64,000 bases of DNA from Plantago ovata (lineage: Eukaryota; Streptophyta; Magnoliopsida; Lamiales; Plantaginaceae): positions 78,078,085 to 78,142,084 of the forward strand of contig CM051458.1 in NCBI GenBank assembly GCA_028274465.1. The letters run 5' to 3'. The notes beneath the pieces were generated by a model that worked only from the letters and a program-made list of their open reading frames with translations, made no database searches and was not told where the DNA came from. The translations under genes were made by a program, and so were the position numbers. Numbering within the stretch: the first letter of the stretch is position 1; every line of letters starts with the position of its first letter. Positions 49,273 to 62,118 of this stretch are shown here, one piece after another.

Positions 49273-52200
49273 ATGTCCGAGAGAAGCGACGACAATCAGA
49301 ATCGCCGCGAGGTCGAGGAGTACGTGAGCGACCACTCTACGTCAGCCGTGGGCGAGGAGCACGCCCACGAATCTGGAGAGGAGGAAGGATCCAAAGAAGA
49401 TGAACAACTCGAGGAGGGTGAAGAAGGCGAAGATGCCCAAGATGATGATGATGAGTCCGAGGAGGAAGAAGAAGCGGCTGAGTATCGCCTAGTTACTCGC
49501 AAGAGGCGTAGGAGCGATGACGACTTTATTGATGATAGGACCGAGGAGGAAGGTGGTACTGCCAATCCTGGAGTGTCCTCCGAGCTAATAACTCTAGCCG
49601 CTCAAGTCCATGGTCGAAACTATGGTGCTTTCGATGCGGTTCCTCCTATGGACATCCAAGTAGAAGACAAGGATGACACGGATCGACCAGATCCGGCTTT
49701 ATCTTGGTTCGAGGAGGGCGACCATTCCATTCAGCATGGTATGGGTATTGTTATAGTGGATAGCGACGACGATGACGCGACTTCTCCTCGGACAACTCCT
49801 CCCCGGAAGAAGGTTAAGTTCCCTCCACAAACCACTCGTCGGACCGTGGTTACTGATGACGAGGAGGAGTCTCCTCGTGCAATAATGAATGTGCACGCGA
49901 GTGAAGCTGGTCCGAGCACTGCTGGACCGTCATCTCCCTCCATCTCCGAGATGAATATGCAAGCTCAAAGGAACTTGCTTATCGGTAAAAAATATGCTCC
50001 CGAGGAGGAGACCAGTTACCATTTAGTGGATCCTCGGGACATTGACTTCACGTTCCATAGCGATAACATGCGACTGCCAAATCCCTTGGAGGAGATTGAA
50101 TTCCGGCGGCATAGCGAGGCAAGAGCTGCGGAGCGGGCAAGAGCTGCTGCCGAGGAGGCTAAAAAACATGCCCCAGGTAAAGAGCCTAAAAGAGCGAAGA
50201 AAGGTTCTCGCTCCAAGAAAAGTGAAAAGGCTAAGGCTGTCGAGGAGCCTAAATCGACCAAGTCTAGCCAAAACAAGTTCACGCAAAGTGCTCTTAAAGT
50301 GAACCTCCCCGATCCGGACGACGAGAAGAACGAGGATGGTATAATTCCGACCACCGCCTCAACAGTGAAGGAAGACGAAATCTCTACTTTGCGATGGAAG
50401 TATACTCTTCCTGTTAGCAAGTTTGACATCCTCGTTCCCAAAGAGGATCAAACTTTTTACAATGCGCCCCTCGGTTACATGGCGGTCCACTACCTAAGCT
50501 TAGATCGAGGATGGATCTTGCCGTTCTGCGATGCTTTTCGCGACATCTTCAACACTTTAGGGATCACTCCTTGGTAGCTCATGCCCAGTGCTTTTGGGAC
50601 CCTTGTGTGCTTTGGAGTTTTTTGCAAGAGGCACGGGAGCGAGCTTAACTTTCATAAGTTCAATCAGATCTTCCGGGTATCAATGAGCTCGGGCAATAAG
50701 TATTTCTATTACTTCAACGCGCGACCAGGTTTGGGTTTCATCATGGACGCTCCTTCCTCTTCGGGCTACAAGTGGTTCCATCGGTACTTCTACATACGGA
50801 AGAAGAAGTTACCCAACGTGAGCGACGAGGAAGCCGAGTGGGGTGTTCCCAAGCTTATGTATCGAGGACGCATTGCCGAGAAGCATCCTTTGCCCGCTGA
50901 ATTAGACCCGTGGGTTTTAGAACTCGAGGAGAAGAACAAAGGGCCCAATCCCGAGAAGTATTTTTACTGGGGTCTCGTGCTGCAGCCTCTTCCATACTTA
51001 ACCGGTCTCTGTCCTTAGGCCTATACCGGGTACACTGGCAATAGGTTCTTGAACGAAGTGCTCTTCGGTATGCTTAGATAGATTTCCATACTTGTCTTTT
51101 TCATACTTGCTCTTTTCTTCGTTGTTTGCTTGTAATGTTCTCGCGCTTTTTGTCCTTCTCGCTTCCATTTTCTAACTTTTGTTTTTCTCTGCAACTTATT
51201 GGTTTCATTGGATCATGTCGAGGACACTTAAAGCCAAGGAAGAGCAGAGGAGGAAGTAGCGTATGACCAATAAGGACACGAAGATCCTTGGCTCACTCAA
51301 TCTCTCTCCTCCTAGGAGTGCCTCGCACCACCGGGATGCCCTGGTACAGGAAGGGCTCGAGACACGGGATAATCCTCTTGAGATTCTCAAAAAAGCCGAA
51401 GAAGATGCGGCTGCCAAGCAGGCCGAGGAGGCCACGACCGTAGAGCAAGAAAAGCGATCGGAAAAGCCGGTATCGAAGAAGGCGTCCGACTCGAGGAAGC
51501 TTGTACTAGGAGGCAATGCTGAGCCTCCTCGCAAGAAGAGAAAAACAGCTGCTCTTAGTCAAGAGGCTGAAGTAAAGAGGCTTATCCAGATGTCGGAACT
51601 GGATCGCGCCCATGAGCTCAACATGTGCTCGCTCCAGGTAACTTCCTCAATTCCACACAAGTTTCTAAGTTTGAATATTATCTCCCCGAAATCATCTCCT
51701 CAATTATTGGACTAATTCTGATTTCTTCTTAATGTAGCTCGATAATCTGAAGGAGGCTTATGGCCAAGTCGCTGCTGATCGAGCAGACATCGACATAGTG
51801 ATCGAGGACCTGGAGAAGAAGTTGGCGGCCGAGCAGAATAAGAACAAGGTTGCAGAGATTGAGACTGGCAAGCTGTATGCTAAGGTCAACCATCTCGAGA
51901 AGGAGCTCTCCAAGGAGAGAGCGAGGACTAAGGGCTACAAGGGGGCTTATGCCACCTTGTCGATCTGCATGGAAAAGTTCAAAAATAGTGTCCTCTCTTT
52001 CTTGAAAGGCAACCGCTTGGAGACTGCTCGCGCTTTCATGGCCTCGGATACTTACAAGATGGCCCAACAAGATGTCAAGGACACTGCGCGCGAGGAGGGC
52101 TTCTTCTCTTGCATCGACCAGCTTAAGCGAGTGGACCTGCTTCCCAAGGACTTCGATCCGGATGCTCGTGAGGATATGCATATTGGTCGGCGCGAGGATC

Positions 52201-54205
52201 TTTCACGCTACCCCGATGAGGAGATCACCGATGAGATGCACCAAGCGTGCGAGTTCGGGGAGCTTGTGACTGATCCGGAGGTCCCTTATCCAAGTAAGCC
52301 TGCATATCTTCCAGCATGGGTCCCCAAGTGCTTGAGGATCGGGATCCTCTATCATTTTGAGAAGGCGGCTCTTCGCAACGCGGCTTGGATCAAGGTGAGC
52401 GACTGTTGGTCCCTTTAAACAACAAGAAAAGACTAGAGGGGGGGGGGTGAATAGTCTTTTCAAACTTTTGTCGTTTAAAAACTTTCTCAGCAAGTACTTA
52501 TTACTTTTCAGTAATGAGGTTGTTGATACTTAACTTTCTCAGCAAGCGTAAGTTACTTTCCAGTGACTTGGTTTGCTGATACTTAAATCAGAGAGCGGAA
52601 GTCTTTGAAACAATAAGTGCTTTTTCAGCAAGTAAAGAGTTTCAGCAAGTGAAGTGAGTGATTGTGTACAAACAGATATAATTTGCTGAAAGCTAAATGC
52701 AGTAAGTAAATCACACAAACGTTTTTATAGTGGTATTTGAGAGTGGCGTAATCTCTCAACTAATCCACTTTGTCCTTTCTAGGACTGAATCCACTAAGAT
52801 ATGATTGAGGTTCCTTACAATCTCCTATCTAAAGCGATTCAACAGAAACCAAAACACACTTGCTTTGTCTCCAACCTAAACTAGAGAACTCAACCTTGTT
52901 CTCCACCAAACTTGGTACTTTTAATCAGCAAAACTTTGCTCGATTAAGTTCCCCCTGAATATCACGCCTGAAAGGGTGTATTTTCAGTTAGAGAGTTTTG
53001 GGGTGAGATAACTTAATTATAACTTATTCAGTTACAACAAGTAATCTAAGAAACACAACTTGGAATACTTTGCAGTAAACAAGTTTGATTGTTTCTGGTG
53101 TCAAGACTTGTTCTTGTTCGAAAGAAAGAACACTTAACTAATTTCTTAGCCGAGTTTGTTCTACTTCTTCACAAGTAGCTTTTTCAAGCTTTAAGTCTTG
53201 GAACGGATCAATGGCAGTAAGAGTGTTTGAAGGTTTGTGAGTTTTTAAGCACAAGTGAGAGTTTGATCACGTTGTTGACACACTTCAACTCTTTGCCGGA
53301 TGACCTCTATTTATAGTGCAAGTAAGGAGCCGTTTGAATTTCAAATCCTAAGGCTTTTGTTCCTTAACATGTCACTATCTTGCTTTTGTACTTTCAGCAG
53401 CAACCTTTGTTTGTCTTCTAGTCTTCATGTACTTTGCGTGTAAGCTTTGCATTAAATGCACATTTGAATAGAATTCAAACAGTAACATTGGAGCGCAAAA
53501 TCACGTACATTCAGCAAGAGGTCACATATGTTCATCAGCAAGTGTTCATTCTCAGTTTCAGCAAGCACAACCTACTCTGTCTTTCAGATTTTCACTTATG
53601 CAATGTTGTTGCTGAAAATTTCACTTTCTGAGCAACACGTGCCTTACCAGTCTTCAGCAATCTTCAAGTCTTCAAGTCTTCAGATCTTCAAAAGTCTTCA
53701 AGATTCTGACCGGTTTCTTATTTGCTTCAATAATTTGTTTGTAATAAACAAAATACATCTTCAGCAAATGCTTCAATAGGTCATTTTCTTTTCAGAAAAT
53801 AAGATTCATTAAAGCTAAGCATCAATAAGATATTTTCTTTTCAGAAAATAAAATACATCATTCGCTAAAGTGTCAATAAATTATTTTCTTCTCAGAAAAT
53901 AAAATACGTCATACACTAAAGAAATAACTTATCTAACACCTATCTAAGTCATCAGCAAACGTTCCTCTTTTACAATGTCCTTAAAAATCTAAAATCCTAT
54001 GGACCTTAAGAGTACTAGTTACTGGACTGTTCTTAATTTAGCATGGTTAATTGCTCATCAAAATTACAAGTTACCTAACAGCGACCCAATTCTCGGTCGC
54101 CCTCAAGACTTCGTCGAGCCTGAGCTTGTGGTGTACGAGAAGGCTATAAAAGAATCCCAAGAAAAGGAGCGAGATCCGCTCGAGCGAGATCCAGGAACTT
54201 CTTAG
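49273..54205 (+). pseudogene. Antisense extra coding region of the Tat element (fossil)
   Basis: The N-terminal part (from MSERSDDNQNRREVEEY) is strongly acidic, with long Glu/Asp runs and basic patches (KRRRSDDD). It is followed by a folded part with VHYLSLDRGWILPFCDAF, FYYFNARPGLGF and SGYKWFHRYFYI, then a charged coiled-coil part and an acidic end. The GWxxxFFYV-type aromatic block is like the transposase/plant-mobile-domain-related extra proteins reported in Tat-group elements. Its function is unknown. It runs opposite to gag-pol, contains a solo LTR and is interrupted in several places. Confidence 0.6.
52404..54080. mobile_element. Solo LTR, 1,677 bp
   Basis: Begins TGTTGGTCCC and ends TTACCTAACA, with a perfect five-base target duplication GCGAC (52,399-52,403 and 54,081-54,085). 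A G-run (GAGGGGGGGGGGTGAATAG) lies 30 bases from the start. The rest is rich in TTTCAGCAAGT-like repeats. No primer-binding site or coding domain is present. Probably from a Copia element, judged only from the look of its start. Confidence 0.88.
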
Positions 54206-55184
54206 CCCAGCTCGAGGAGGAATTAGTGAAACAACCCCTTTAACTGATCTCACCGGTAGCCGCACAAGATAAATCGAAGAGCTTGAAGACCTTTGAAGGC
54301 CGAGTATGCTCGGCAGAAAATGTTGTATTATTTCCTTAGAAAAAATTCTGAACAATTTTTCCTTTATTTCTTGCTTTTTATTCGACCCTTTGTGGCATGT
54401 GTTCGAACACCTTCTATCTTTGTAATATGAGTCATAACTTTCTGTATGTGCTCGATCTTTCATTAATACCATGTTGTTGCTCTTCGTTCCGAACCTCTTA
54501 TACTTGTGTAAATTACTAACTCTTTTTATGTTATGACGTATAACTTTTTAGAGTAGTTAATCCAGTATGAATCGGAATCGAAGAGGTAAGCTATCCGTTG
54601 TAAACCCGTGTAGATAATACTACTTTGAGTAGTGCTCCTCGAGCTGTCAAAGTAGCCGATTTGCTTATTGAGATTTTTCTCCTTCTCGATATGAGGCGAG
54701 CTTCCTCGAATCCCAAAGTAATTCCGTGAGAAATCTAGGAAAAATTCTAAGTGTTGAGTTCTTCCTGTTCGCTCCCTTAGCTCTCCTCGTTCATGTTCCT
54801 TTGAAAAGTAGCTCGATGAGGCTTCTTAAAAGATAGGAAATCAGGGAGTTGTGGTTCGATAGGCAGATCGAGGAGCTCTTTTTGATCGTGCAACTTCTCT
54901 AGATCGAGCAGCTCCCTTTTTTCGTTTTAAGTATAGCAGCTCTTTACTTGAACACTTTTTTGTTGAAAGATATGCATTGCATTGATTTTTCGGAAATTCA
55001 ATTACAATGGTGGGCTTCACGACCAGCTTTCTACAACTTTTTCCGAACCTTTTCCATACTACCTAACAACTTAAACCATAAAAAAGGAGGGTACCTCTCA
55101 CAGAAGCTTGTGAGGAATCCCTCTCGATCCGAGAGTTGGGGGCCTTTCACAGGAGCTCTTCAAAAAGCTTGTTTCTCAAAGAAC
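54206..55184. other. Non-coding part of the second Tat element
   Basis: Between the antisense coding region and integrase. Many CTCGA-containing short stretches; no domain recognised. Confidence 0.5.
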
Positions 55185-55990
55185 TTAAGCGTAGAATCTC
55201 TGGAGGTTGGAGGTATTCCACGGGTTCTTCAACACTCTTCCTTCCATGTCTTGGAGACGGTAGCCTCCATTGGAACTTGCTTCAACTTTCTTGTAGGGGC
55301 CTTCCCAGTTGGGTTGCATCTTCCCAACCTTGCCCAGGATGTCTGCCCTTCGGAGTACTAGGTCTCCTACTTGGAAGTCTCTCTCCTTCACACCTTTGTT
55401 GTAGGTTCTCGCGATCAACGCTTGGTACCTCAGGATGTTGGCCAAAGCAGTGCTCCTCGCGTCGTCTAGCGTCTCTAGGTCGAACAACCTCTCGGTATGA
55501 TTGTCCTCGGGTTGATACCCTTGGATCCTGAGAGTTTCTACAACCACTTCTGCTGGTATGACCGCTTCGGAACCATAAACTAGAGAGAAGGGAGTTTCCA
55601 TTGTAGCGGTCTTTGAAGTTGTGCGGTATGCCATACCACTCCATCAAGCTCATCGACCCAATCCTTGTTGGTAGCAAATCGCTTTTGCAAGTTTTTGACA
55701 AGGATTTTGTTGACGGCTTCGATCTGCCCATTGGATTGAGGATGTCCTACTGAGGTGTACCTCCTCTCAATCTTCATTTCCTTGCACCACTCGTTGAACC
55801 TATGGCCGCAGAATTGAGAACCATTATCGGAGATGAGGACTCTAGGTAAGCCGAATGACACACGATGTTTCTCCATACAAATTTCATCAATCTTTGCTCA
55901 GTGATAGTGGACACTGCATCAACTTCCACCCATTTGCTAAAGTATTCAACCGCGACAATGATGAATTTCTTCTGCCCCGTTCCTCTTGGG
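55185..55990 (-). pseudogene. Integrase fragment of the second Tat element (fossil)
   Basis: The catalytic-core end shows LISDNGSQF, then GHPQSNGQIEAVNK with the conserved glutamate. The C-terminal part has MAYRTTSKTATMETPFSLVYG, FQVGDLVLRR and GKVGKMQPNWEGPYKV-like motifs. Integrase inserts the cDNA into the host genome. The fragment is cut by the Athila-type insertion at 56,001 and is not intact. Confidence 0.88.
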
Positions 55991-56000
55991 AAAGGACCGA

Positions 56001-57195
56001 TGATGAACGTGTATTTTACACTTTCATTAGAGTCTTTTTCACCAATTTAGCTATCCTCTAGGTTAACTTAGCTTATATTTTAGTGCATTTTATTAGAATA
56101 GTGCCACGTTTCCCTTTTTTTGCATTTTTCAGGTTTTAGGTAAAAAAACGTGTTTTTATGGGCAATTATGTTGAAGAGAACGAAGATTCGGTGTTTCGTG
56201 GTCATCCATGGTGTATCTAGAAGGTTCCGGACGAGATTTGAGGTCTAGGGGTCGAGTTTCAATGCTTAAAGGTCACTAGAAGGCAAAATTCGAGTCCAAA
56301 AAGGAAATCAAGTCAAGAAAACGCGTCCACCGCCACTGGAGCTCCCGGGCGGTTCACCCGGGATGTGGGGCGGTTCGCCCGGCGTCTGGGGCGGTTCGCC
56401 CCACGGCTTCCGCACTCCTATATATAGTTTCGCCTGTTTCTACGTTTTTCATACCTTTTCACATTATTTTGAGAGACAAATTCTCCAGAGCCTGTTCTGG
56501 TAATTCTTAGCATAGGAGACTCTTTTTCTTATCAATTTGGAGGATTAAGCATAGCAATTGGACCTCGCTGTTTATCAATTCTTGCTTGTGAGTTAGCAAT
56601 TCTTCGGAGATTGACAACCTTCGTTGGTAACATTGTATCTCACGATTTTTCTACTTTTATTTATTTCTTTCAACATGTTTTCATTCAATCTTGCTTTGAT
56701 TCTTGTTGATTGCAATTTATCTATGAGTAGCTAAATCTATCGTTGGTGATAGTATGTGATTTCTTAGCTAGGGTTCTTGATTATGCATGAGTGGCTGTAA
56801 CGCGATTTAGACTTGACTTATTGCTTTATTTCTTTGATCTATCTAACCCCTCTATCTTCGTAGTGTTGAATTGAACGGAACACATTGGACAATTCATGAT
56901 CTTAGATTTCTATGCAAACGTTCAAGTACTTCATGCATGATTATTAACCTGATGCTTTGAATGATCATACTATCGCTAACTTTCATTATTATTGATAAGA
57001 AAATATGTGCTAAGTCGTTTTGTTGAGTTTATAGTTTAGGTTAAATTAGATAAAGCTAGTTATAGTCCTTAGAGATTGATACTCGATGTTATTTTACTTC
57101 TACACTACGTGCCTTGGTTTTCGTTGTAGTTGTGAATTGCCTTTGGCTAAAAACAAATTTATTTGATTAATTGAGTCTGACAATATCGTTCATCA
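56001..57195 (+). repeat. 5' LTR of the plus-strand Athila-type element
   Basis: 1,195 bp, TGATGAACGTG...TCGTTCATCA. It is the reverse complement in layout of the LTRs at 36,311, 45,489 and 58,519. A palindrome cluster with GGGGCGGTTCGCCCC lies at 56,346-56,407. Confidence 0.88.
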
Positions 57196-57198
57196 AAT

Positions 57199-57216
57199 TG
57201 GTGCCGTTGTCGGGGA
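57199..57216 (+). other. Primer-binding site, tRNA-Asp type with two mismatches
   Basis: TGGTGCCGTTGTCGGGGA differs at two positions from the perfect tRNA-Asp complement seen in the 10.5 kb element. Confidence 0.85.
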
Positions 57217-57553
57217 CTATACTCCTTTTTCTTGTTTAGCTTATTTATATTTTCAGCATTCAGTTCCCTACAGAAGAACAGGCTCTGGGGGTTTGCTCTC
57301 AAAAAAATAAAATAAAATAAAAATAAAAAAAAAAATTTCACTTTCTTACCCTATTTCTTTCCCCCTATCTTTTTCAGTAAATTCATCTAATCTGATCTTG
57401 GTTACCTTGCGTGCTTGTGCTCTCGAAGTTCTCGGTTACATTGTGTTTGTTTGCACTCGTTGTGTTTTTCTTTGCAAGTTTTTGTTTATCTTTTGTGGAT
57501 TCTGCTCCTTGGTTTCTTGTTTCGTCATGTGTAGAAACTAGTCATATGAAAGG

Positions 57554-58462
57554 ATGAGTCAACTTCTGTTGCCCCGCTATGTGATGCCTCGAGGGCCTTG
57601 CATAACATTGGATGACGATTGCAGGAATTATGACTTTGATCCTTCGTACTACTCCATTCTCTCCACGTTTTCAATGGGTGATGATCCAAGAGGGTTCTTA
57701 GACACGTACGAGGAAGGTGTGTTGAGGATACCTCGTGAGAATGAGGAGGGGGTTATTTTATCACATGAGCAACTTTGTATGAGAGGATTTATGGGAGCCT
57801 TGAAAGGGTACGCTCGAGGATGGCTCAGAATCCCACCGGAAAAATCGTGGCGCACTTGGGGTGAAGTAACCAGCAAGTTTCTGGAACATTGGGAAAGGGA
57901 CTCACCTCCCGGGTCAAGGGCATGGACGTCTCGCTTCAGTAGTCAGCCACCAGAAATCGACATTGCCGATGAAGAGGAATGTGGAGAAGAATCCATTGAT
58001 GAAGTCTCCTCAGTGCTTAGCTTGGATTCCACGTCCTTACTTGCGGATGTCGAGGTTGTTGGTCAAGAGGAACTCGTGGAGGAGGTGATAACTGAATCCA
58101 TTGAATCACTTGAGTCAGAAGGTGATGGCGTGAGTTGTGTTGAGGTCGAGGAGCCAATCCCTGAAGATTTTGGTGTCTCTGAATCAATTGCGGCAGATAC
58201 TCTTGATCTTGACTCCTACGCTCTGGTCCATGCTCCCACCTATGAGTTCCAAAGGAGTTTTGATCCTTTTTTCTCGTTTTATTTTCCATCTGATTCCCTT
58301 AGTTATTTTTTAGATTTTGTTTCTATTGGTTTTGTTAATTTTAGTTTTCAGGGAATCATGGACTTGCTTGAGCAGATACGGAGAGGAGCCAAGGATGGTT
58401 CCCAAGATGCGAGGAGTAACGGAACAGATGCACAAGATTCGTTTCCATTTGATAATGGATAA
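57554..58462 (+). pseudogene. Athila-type gag-derived open frame (fossil)
   Basis: 302 residues. The first 125 contain DDPRGFLDTYEEGVLRI, LCMRGFMGALKGYARGWLRI and WGEVTSKFLEHW, the first half of a retrotransposon gag capsid domain. The rest is acidic, low-complexity and then hydrophobic (FDPFFSFYFPSDSLSYFLDF). It is shorter than usual gag-pol coding regions, so the element was probably non-autonomous. The open frame is uninterrupted over this length. Confidence 0.65.
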
Positions 58463-58518
58463 CATTAGTGGTAATGGTTGCATGTAGTTTAGTTTTATCG
58501 CTTTCTTGCATTGCATGT

Positions 58519-59770
58519 TGATGAACGGGAATTTGTCAGATTCTAATTCAGCAAATAAATTTGTATTTAGCCAAAGGCAATCCACAACTACAACGAAAAC
58601 AGTAGTGTAGTAGTAGAATGACTCGAGTGTCGTTCTCTCAGGACTATAACTAGCTTTATCTATTTAACAAGAGAATATAAATCAGCAGATAGAAAGAAAT
58701 AGGGGTTTTCAAGCAGATAATGGAGGTTGGTGATAGTATGGTCCTTCTTAACATAATGGGTCGATAATCATGCATAAATTCCTCGGTCTTGCATAGAGAT
58801 CTTTGAATCAATCTTGTGTCCTGTTGCAAGTATTAAGCACTACGAAGATAATATGGGTCTGACTCATCAACAACTAACGTCCTAATGTGTTCCGTAATTA
58901 TTCAACACTACGAAGATAATTTGGTCTGATTGGTCGACAAGTGTCCAAGTGTGCATAATTATCAATACAACATACGAGAATTTTGGTGTTCAACTGATCA
59001 ACGAAATAAAGCAATGACACGGAGTATAATGCGCGATATAGCCATTAGCATGATCATCTTCCCTCGCTAAGAATTCACATACTACCACCAATGATAAATT
59101 TAGCTACTCTTAGGCATGCAATCAATAGCAATCATAGAAGAAAACATATTGAAAGAATATAAAATAAGTAGATAAAAGTTGTAAGATACAAACTTACCGA
59201 AGGTTGTCAATCTCCGGATGATTGCGATCCTACGCGCTCCAATCTGCTATGAAAAAGTATCCCCTAAGCTATGGAACTCACAGGACAGGCCCCGGGAAGT
59301 TCCTACCTAAAACTATAGAGAGAGGTGAGAAAGTAGGCTTGGAAAGATATGATTTTCGGAGAGAAAACTCGCAACTATATATAGGCCCGAAATTCTTCTG
59401 TGGCGGTTCGCCCCACAGTGTAAACGCGGAATTTTCACGTTTTCGACGCGGTTTTGGATTTCTTCACCTTTTCGGACTCGGTTTATGACTTCTAGTAGCC
59501 TTCTAACCTCCAGATTCGGCCCCTAGACTCCAAATCCTATCCGGAAACCTTCAGATACTCCAAATATGCTTCTGGAACACCAATTCATTGTAGACTTTAA
59601 TATAAATGCTCTTAAATCTCCGAATTTCAACCAAAACCTGTAAAATAAATTCTAAAGGGAAACGTGACACTATTCTAATAAAATGTACTAAAATATAGCT
59701 AAATTAACATAGAGGATAGCTAAAATAGGTGAAAAAGACTCGAATGAAAGTGTAAAATACACATTCATCA
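58519..59770 (-). repeat. 3' LTR of the right-edge Athila-type element
   Basis: 1,252 bp, TGATGAACGGG...ACATTCATCA. Similar over most of its length to 36,311-37,638, but with only one GC palindrome (GTGGCGGTTCGCCCCAC near 59,400). Confidence 0.9.
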
Positions 59771-60551
59771 AACTCCCCAAACCGAACCTTTGCTTGTCCT
59801 CAAGCAACTAAGCTAGACTCTAATACAAAAAACATGCAAGACTCAAAAATGGAGTTTCATGCCAAATAAAATGAACTAAATTACTGAGTCTACCAAATAA
59901 CATATGAACAAAAACCATATAGATCAAAACATGAATATAGGTTGAAGAATACCTCGATTGATTTATACATATCCACATAAGCACTTATGTCAAGACAAGA
60001 TAGTCTCTCGTAACATTCTCTACCTGGACCTAGTCAGTGACGACGTAATGATGCATGCTAAGATACGAATGGTTGCCCCGTGCCTATGAAACTGAGGACT
60101 TACTGCTGTTCCACCATGTTAAGACTTTCTCTCAAAAGAGGTCGAACCAGTACTGGCTCTCATCAAACGAAGGAGGGTTCCCTATAAAAGATAACACTCC
60201 CCTATTCTACCCATCTCTCAAGTAAAGTCTTAAGCTATTCACCACTTCCTGAATGGCAGGACGAGGGTGGTCTAGAACAGATGACACTTAAGACAAAAAA
60301 GATAAAAAATAGAAAAACACGAACAATACGAAAAATGGAAAAGACTCAAAACTTTGCTAAACTGCTATTTGGCTTTTCTTTTTTGGACCCTTCTTTGCTT
60401 TTTTGGGGTCTTCTCTTTTTTTCTTTCCAAATTCTTTTTTTTTTCATTTTCTTTTTCTCTTTTTTCCTGGAATTTTTCTTTCTTTTCGATTTTTTCTAGT
60501 CAGCAGTAGCATAACAAAGAGAGAAACAAAAAGACTCACACGACTTCCCCA

Positions 60552-60688
60552 AACCTATTCGAAAGAATAGGTTGGAGTACAAAATTTACGGAAAATGAAA
60601 AATAAACTCACGATACGCAAAATGAAAAACAGAAACAAGTCTAACGATGGTGTAACCCCCTCCCCAAACCTATTCGGAAGAATAGGTT
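60552..60688 (-). other. Pair of conserved 9-bp hairpins (Athila-type, second copy)
   Basis: Stems AACCTATTC/GAATAGGTT at 60,552-60,573 (loop GAAA) and 60,667-60,688 (loop GGAA). They correspond to the pair at 40,521-40,656 with the same spacing of about 114 bases. Confidence 0.85.
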
Positions 60689-61322
60689 ATAAACAAAGGA
60701 TCACACAAACTCACACTACCTCCTTCCTAGTAATTTAGCAATCTCAAAGCATGGTGAAGACTTGTTGCCTCTTAGGTACATAATTACTCGGGAAAACAAC
60801 CATAAGACCCTAACATGCATCATCCTATTATAAAGGCCTTCGTGAACCGCAGTAGAGAAAACACCACTAAGTGATGTCGAGACTACCTAGCTCAACTAAG
60901 TGCAATACATAAATGTGACAAGCCAAGCGAGAAAAACCTCAAACAAATTCATAGAGATGAAGCATACGATTAATGGCATAGCTAGTTGATCTACCCAATA
61001 AAAAAGTTCAAAAAATTCGGCAATAAACTCCATATAAAACATGCAAGACTATCCTAGGATGAAATGCAACCTAAAAATCTAAGAAAGCAGTAAACGTGCA
61101 AATGCAAATGGATATGCGAGGTACTATACTCAGCCTACCAATGTCAAGCTCCAAACTAATAATACTAGATCACTTAAATCCAATCCCCCCTCATGAAATT
61201 AACGCTAGTCCCTAGCAGTAAGAAAGTGAGGAAATAAGATGTGATACTAGATGTTACCTCATGGTTTGGCCTCGGTCGGCTGAGTATGCTGCTTGTGATT
61301 TATTGGGCCTCCTTTGTGAGCG

Positions 61323-62118
61323 TCATAGGTGGTCATCAGGTCTTCTGGCAGGTGTAGTAGTTCCATTTATATGCCGAACAGGGGCAACTCCTCTATCAGA
61401 GTCATCATTGCCCGTATGGCCTTCATTGTCACTACTATCACGCACATCCTCACTAGTAGAGTTGTAGTGGCAGGTAGAATTCTCAAGAGTGCCCACCGCT
61501 GTTATGGAATCCCCCATCCTGAAGCCCTCCAATAGGATGTGAACTGTTGAAGGGGAAAGGGCAGTGGTATCAGGACCTCCCCCTCCAACGATTTACACCA
61601 CGAGAAGGTTACAATAAGCTGCTCGGACACTCAGAAGTCTACTACCTTTTTCTCCAATTTCGACCACATTCTCCACTGTTGCTCCACCCGATGTCAATAT
61701 GATGTTCACTTCAGAGGTTGGCAAAGGGCGCCCCAACGAGGGACTGGGTACCCATGTCGTTACGTTTTGGAACCAAGCTAGCGCTTCGGAACCTTCTAGC
61801 AACTGCGAACTCAAGATCAAACCCGTCGCTGCTAGAATGTCCCGGTGCCTTCCTGTTCACTCGAACTCTGTAGTCCTCGTGATGGAGTGTTGACATAATA
61901 GTGGTTTCTGACCCTTCGGTGGTGCATGAATAGGCATAGGAGTCCTTACTCCATGTGTACTCTAGCACCTCCTCTTGGTTAATCCACGACGTTGTTGCCA
62001 AACCCCTTGGCCCGAACGCACATCTAGCGAGATCACCTTCCTTGACATGGTTCTTCAGAGCAATCATACGGGAATGCTCCCTTCCCTTAGTATGGTACCT
62101 ACAAACAGCGATTAGCAC
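61323..62118 (-). other. Second copy of the two unidentified sense-strand open frames
   Basis: Frames at 61,711-62,118 and 61,323-61,532 parallel those at 41,696-42,136 and 41,310-41,519, sharing LEYTWSKDSYAYSCTTEG, FAVARRFRSASLVPK and NSTSEDVRDSSDNE. Confidence 0.5.

Larger units (their letters stand above)
47077..56000 (-). mobile_element. Ty3/gypsy element, Tat lineage, with antisense extra coding region (partial)
   Basis: In element orientation the window shows integrase (about 55,185-55,990), a long region with an extra plus-strand (antisense) coding part (49,273-54,205), a polypurine tract and the 3' LTR (47,077-47,879). Everything upstream of integrase is displaced by the insertion at 56,001 and lies outside the window. 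The integrase tail NWEGPYKKVEASSNGGYRL and the antisense extra coding region between pol and the 3' LTR fit the Tat group. A solo LTR (52,404-54,080) is inserted in the antisense part. The element itself interrupts a TRIM LTR. It is a fossil with several interruptions. Confidence 0.8.
56001..58518 (+). mobile_element. Athila-type element, plus strand, 5' part only
   Basis: 5' LTR 56,001-57,195, tRNA-Asp-type primer-binding site, then a gag-derived open frame (57,554-58,462). The element is cut at 58,519 by another Athila-type element in the opposite orientation. Its remainder is outside the window. Its LTR differs clearly from the other two but is of the same family. Confidence 0.82.

Noticed and set aside
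50016-50441. Minus-strand open frame opposite the antisense coding region of the second Tat element
   Set aside because: It is a shadow of the Glu/Lys-rich plus-strand frame, with Ser/Leu-rich composition and no motif.
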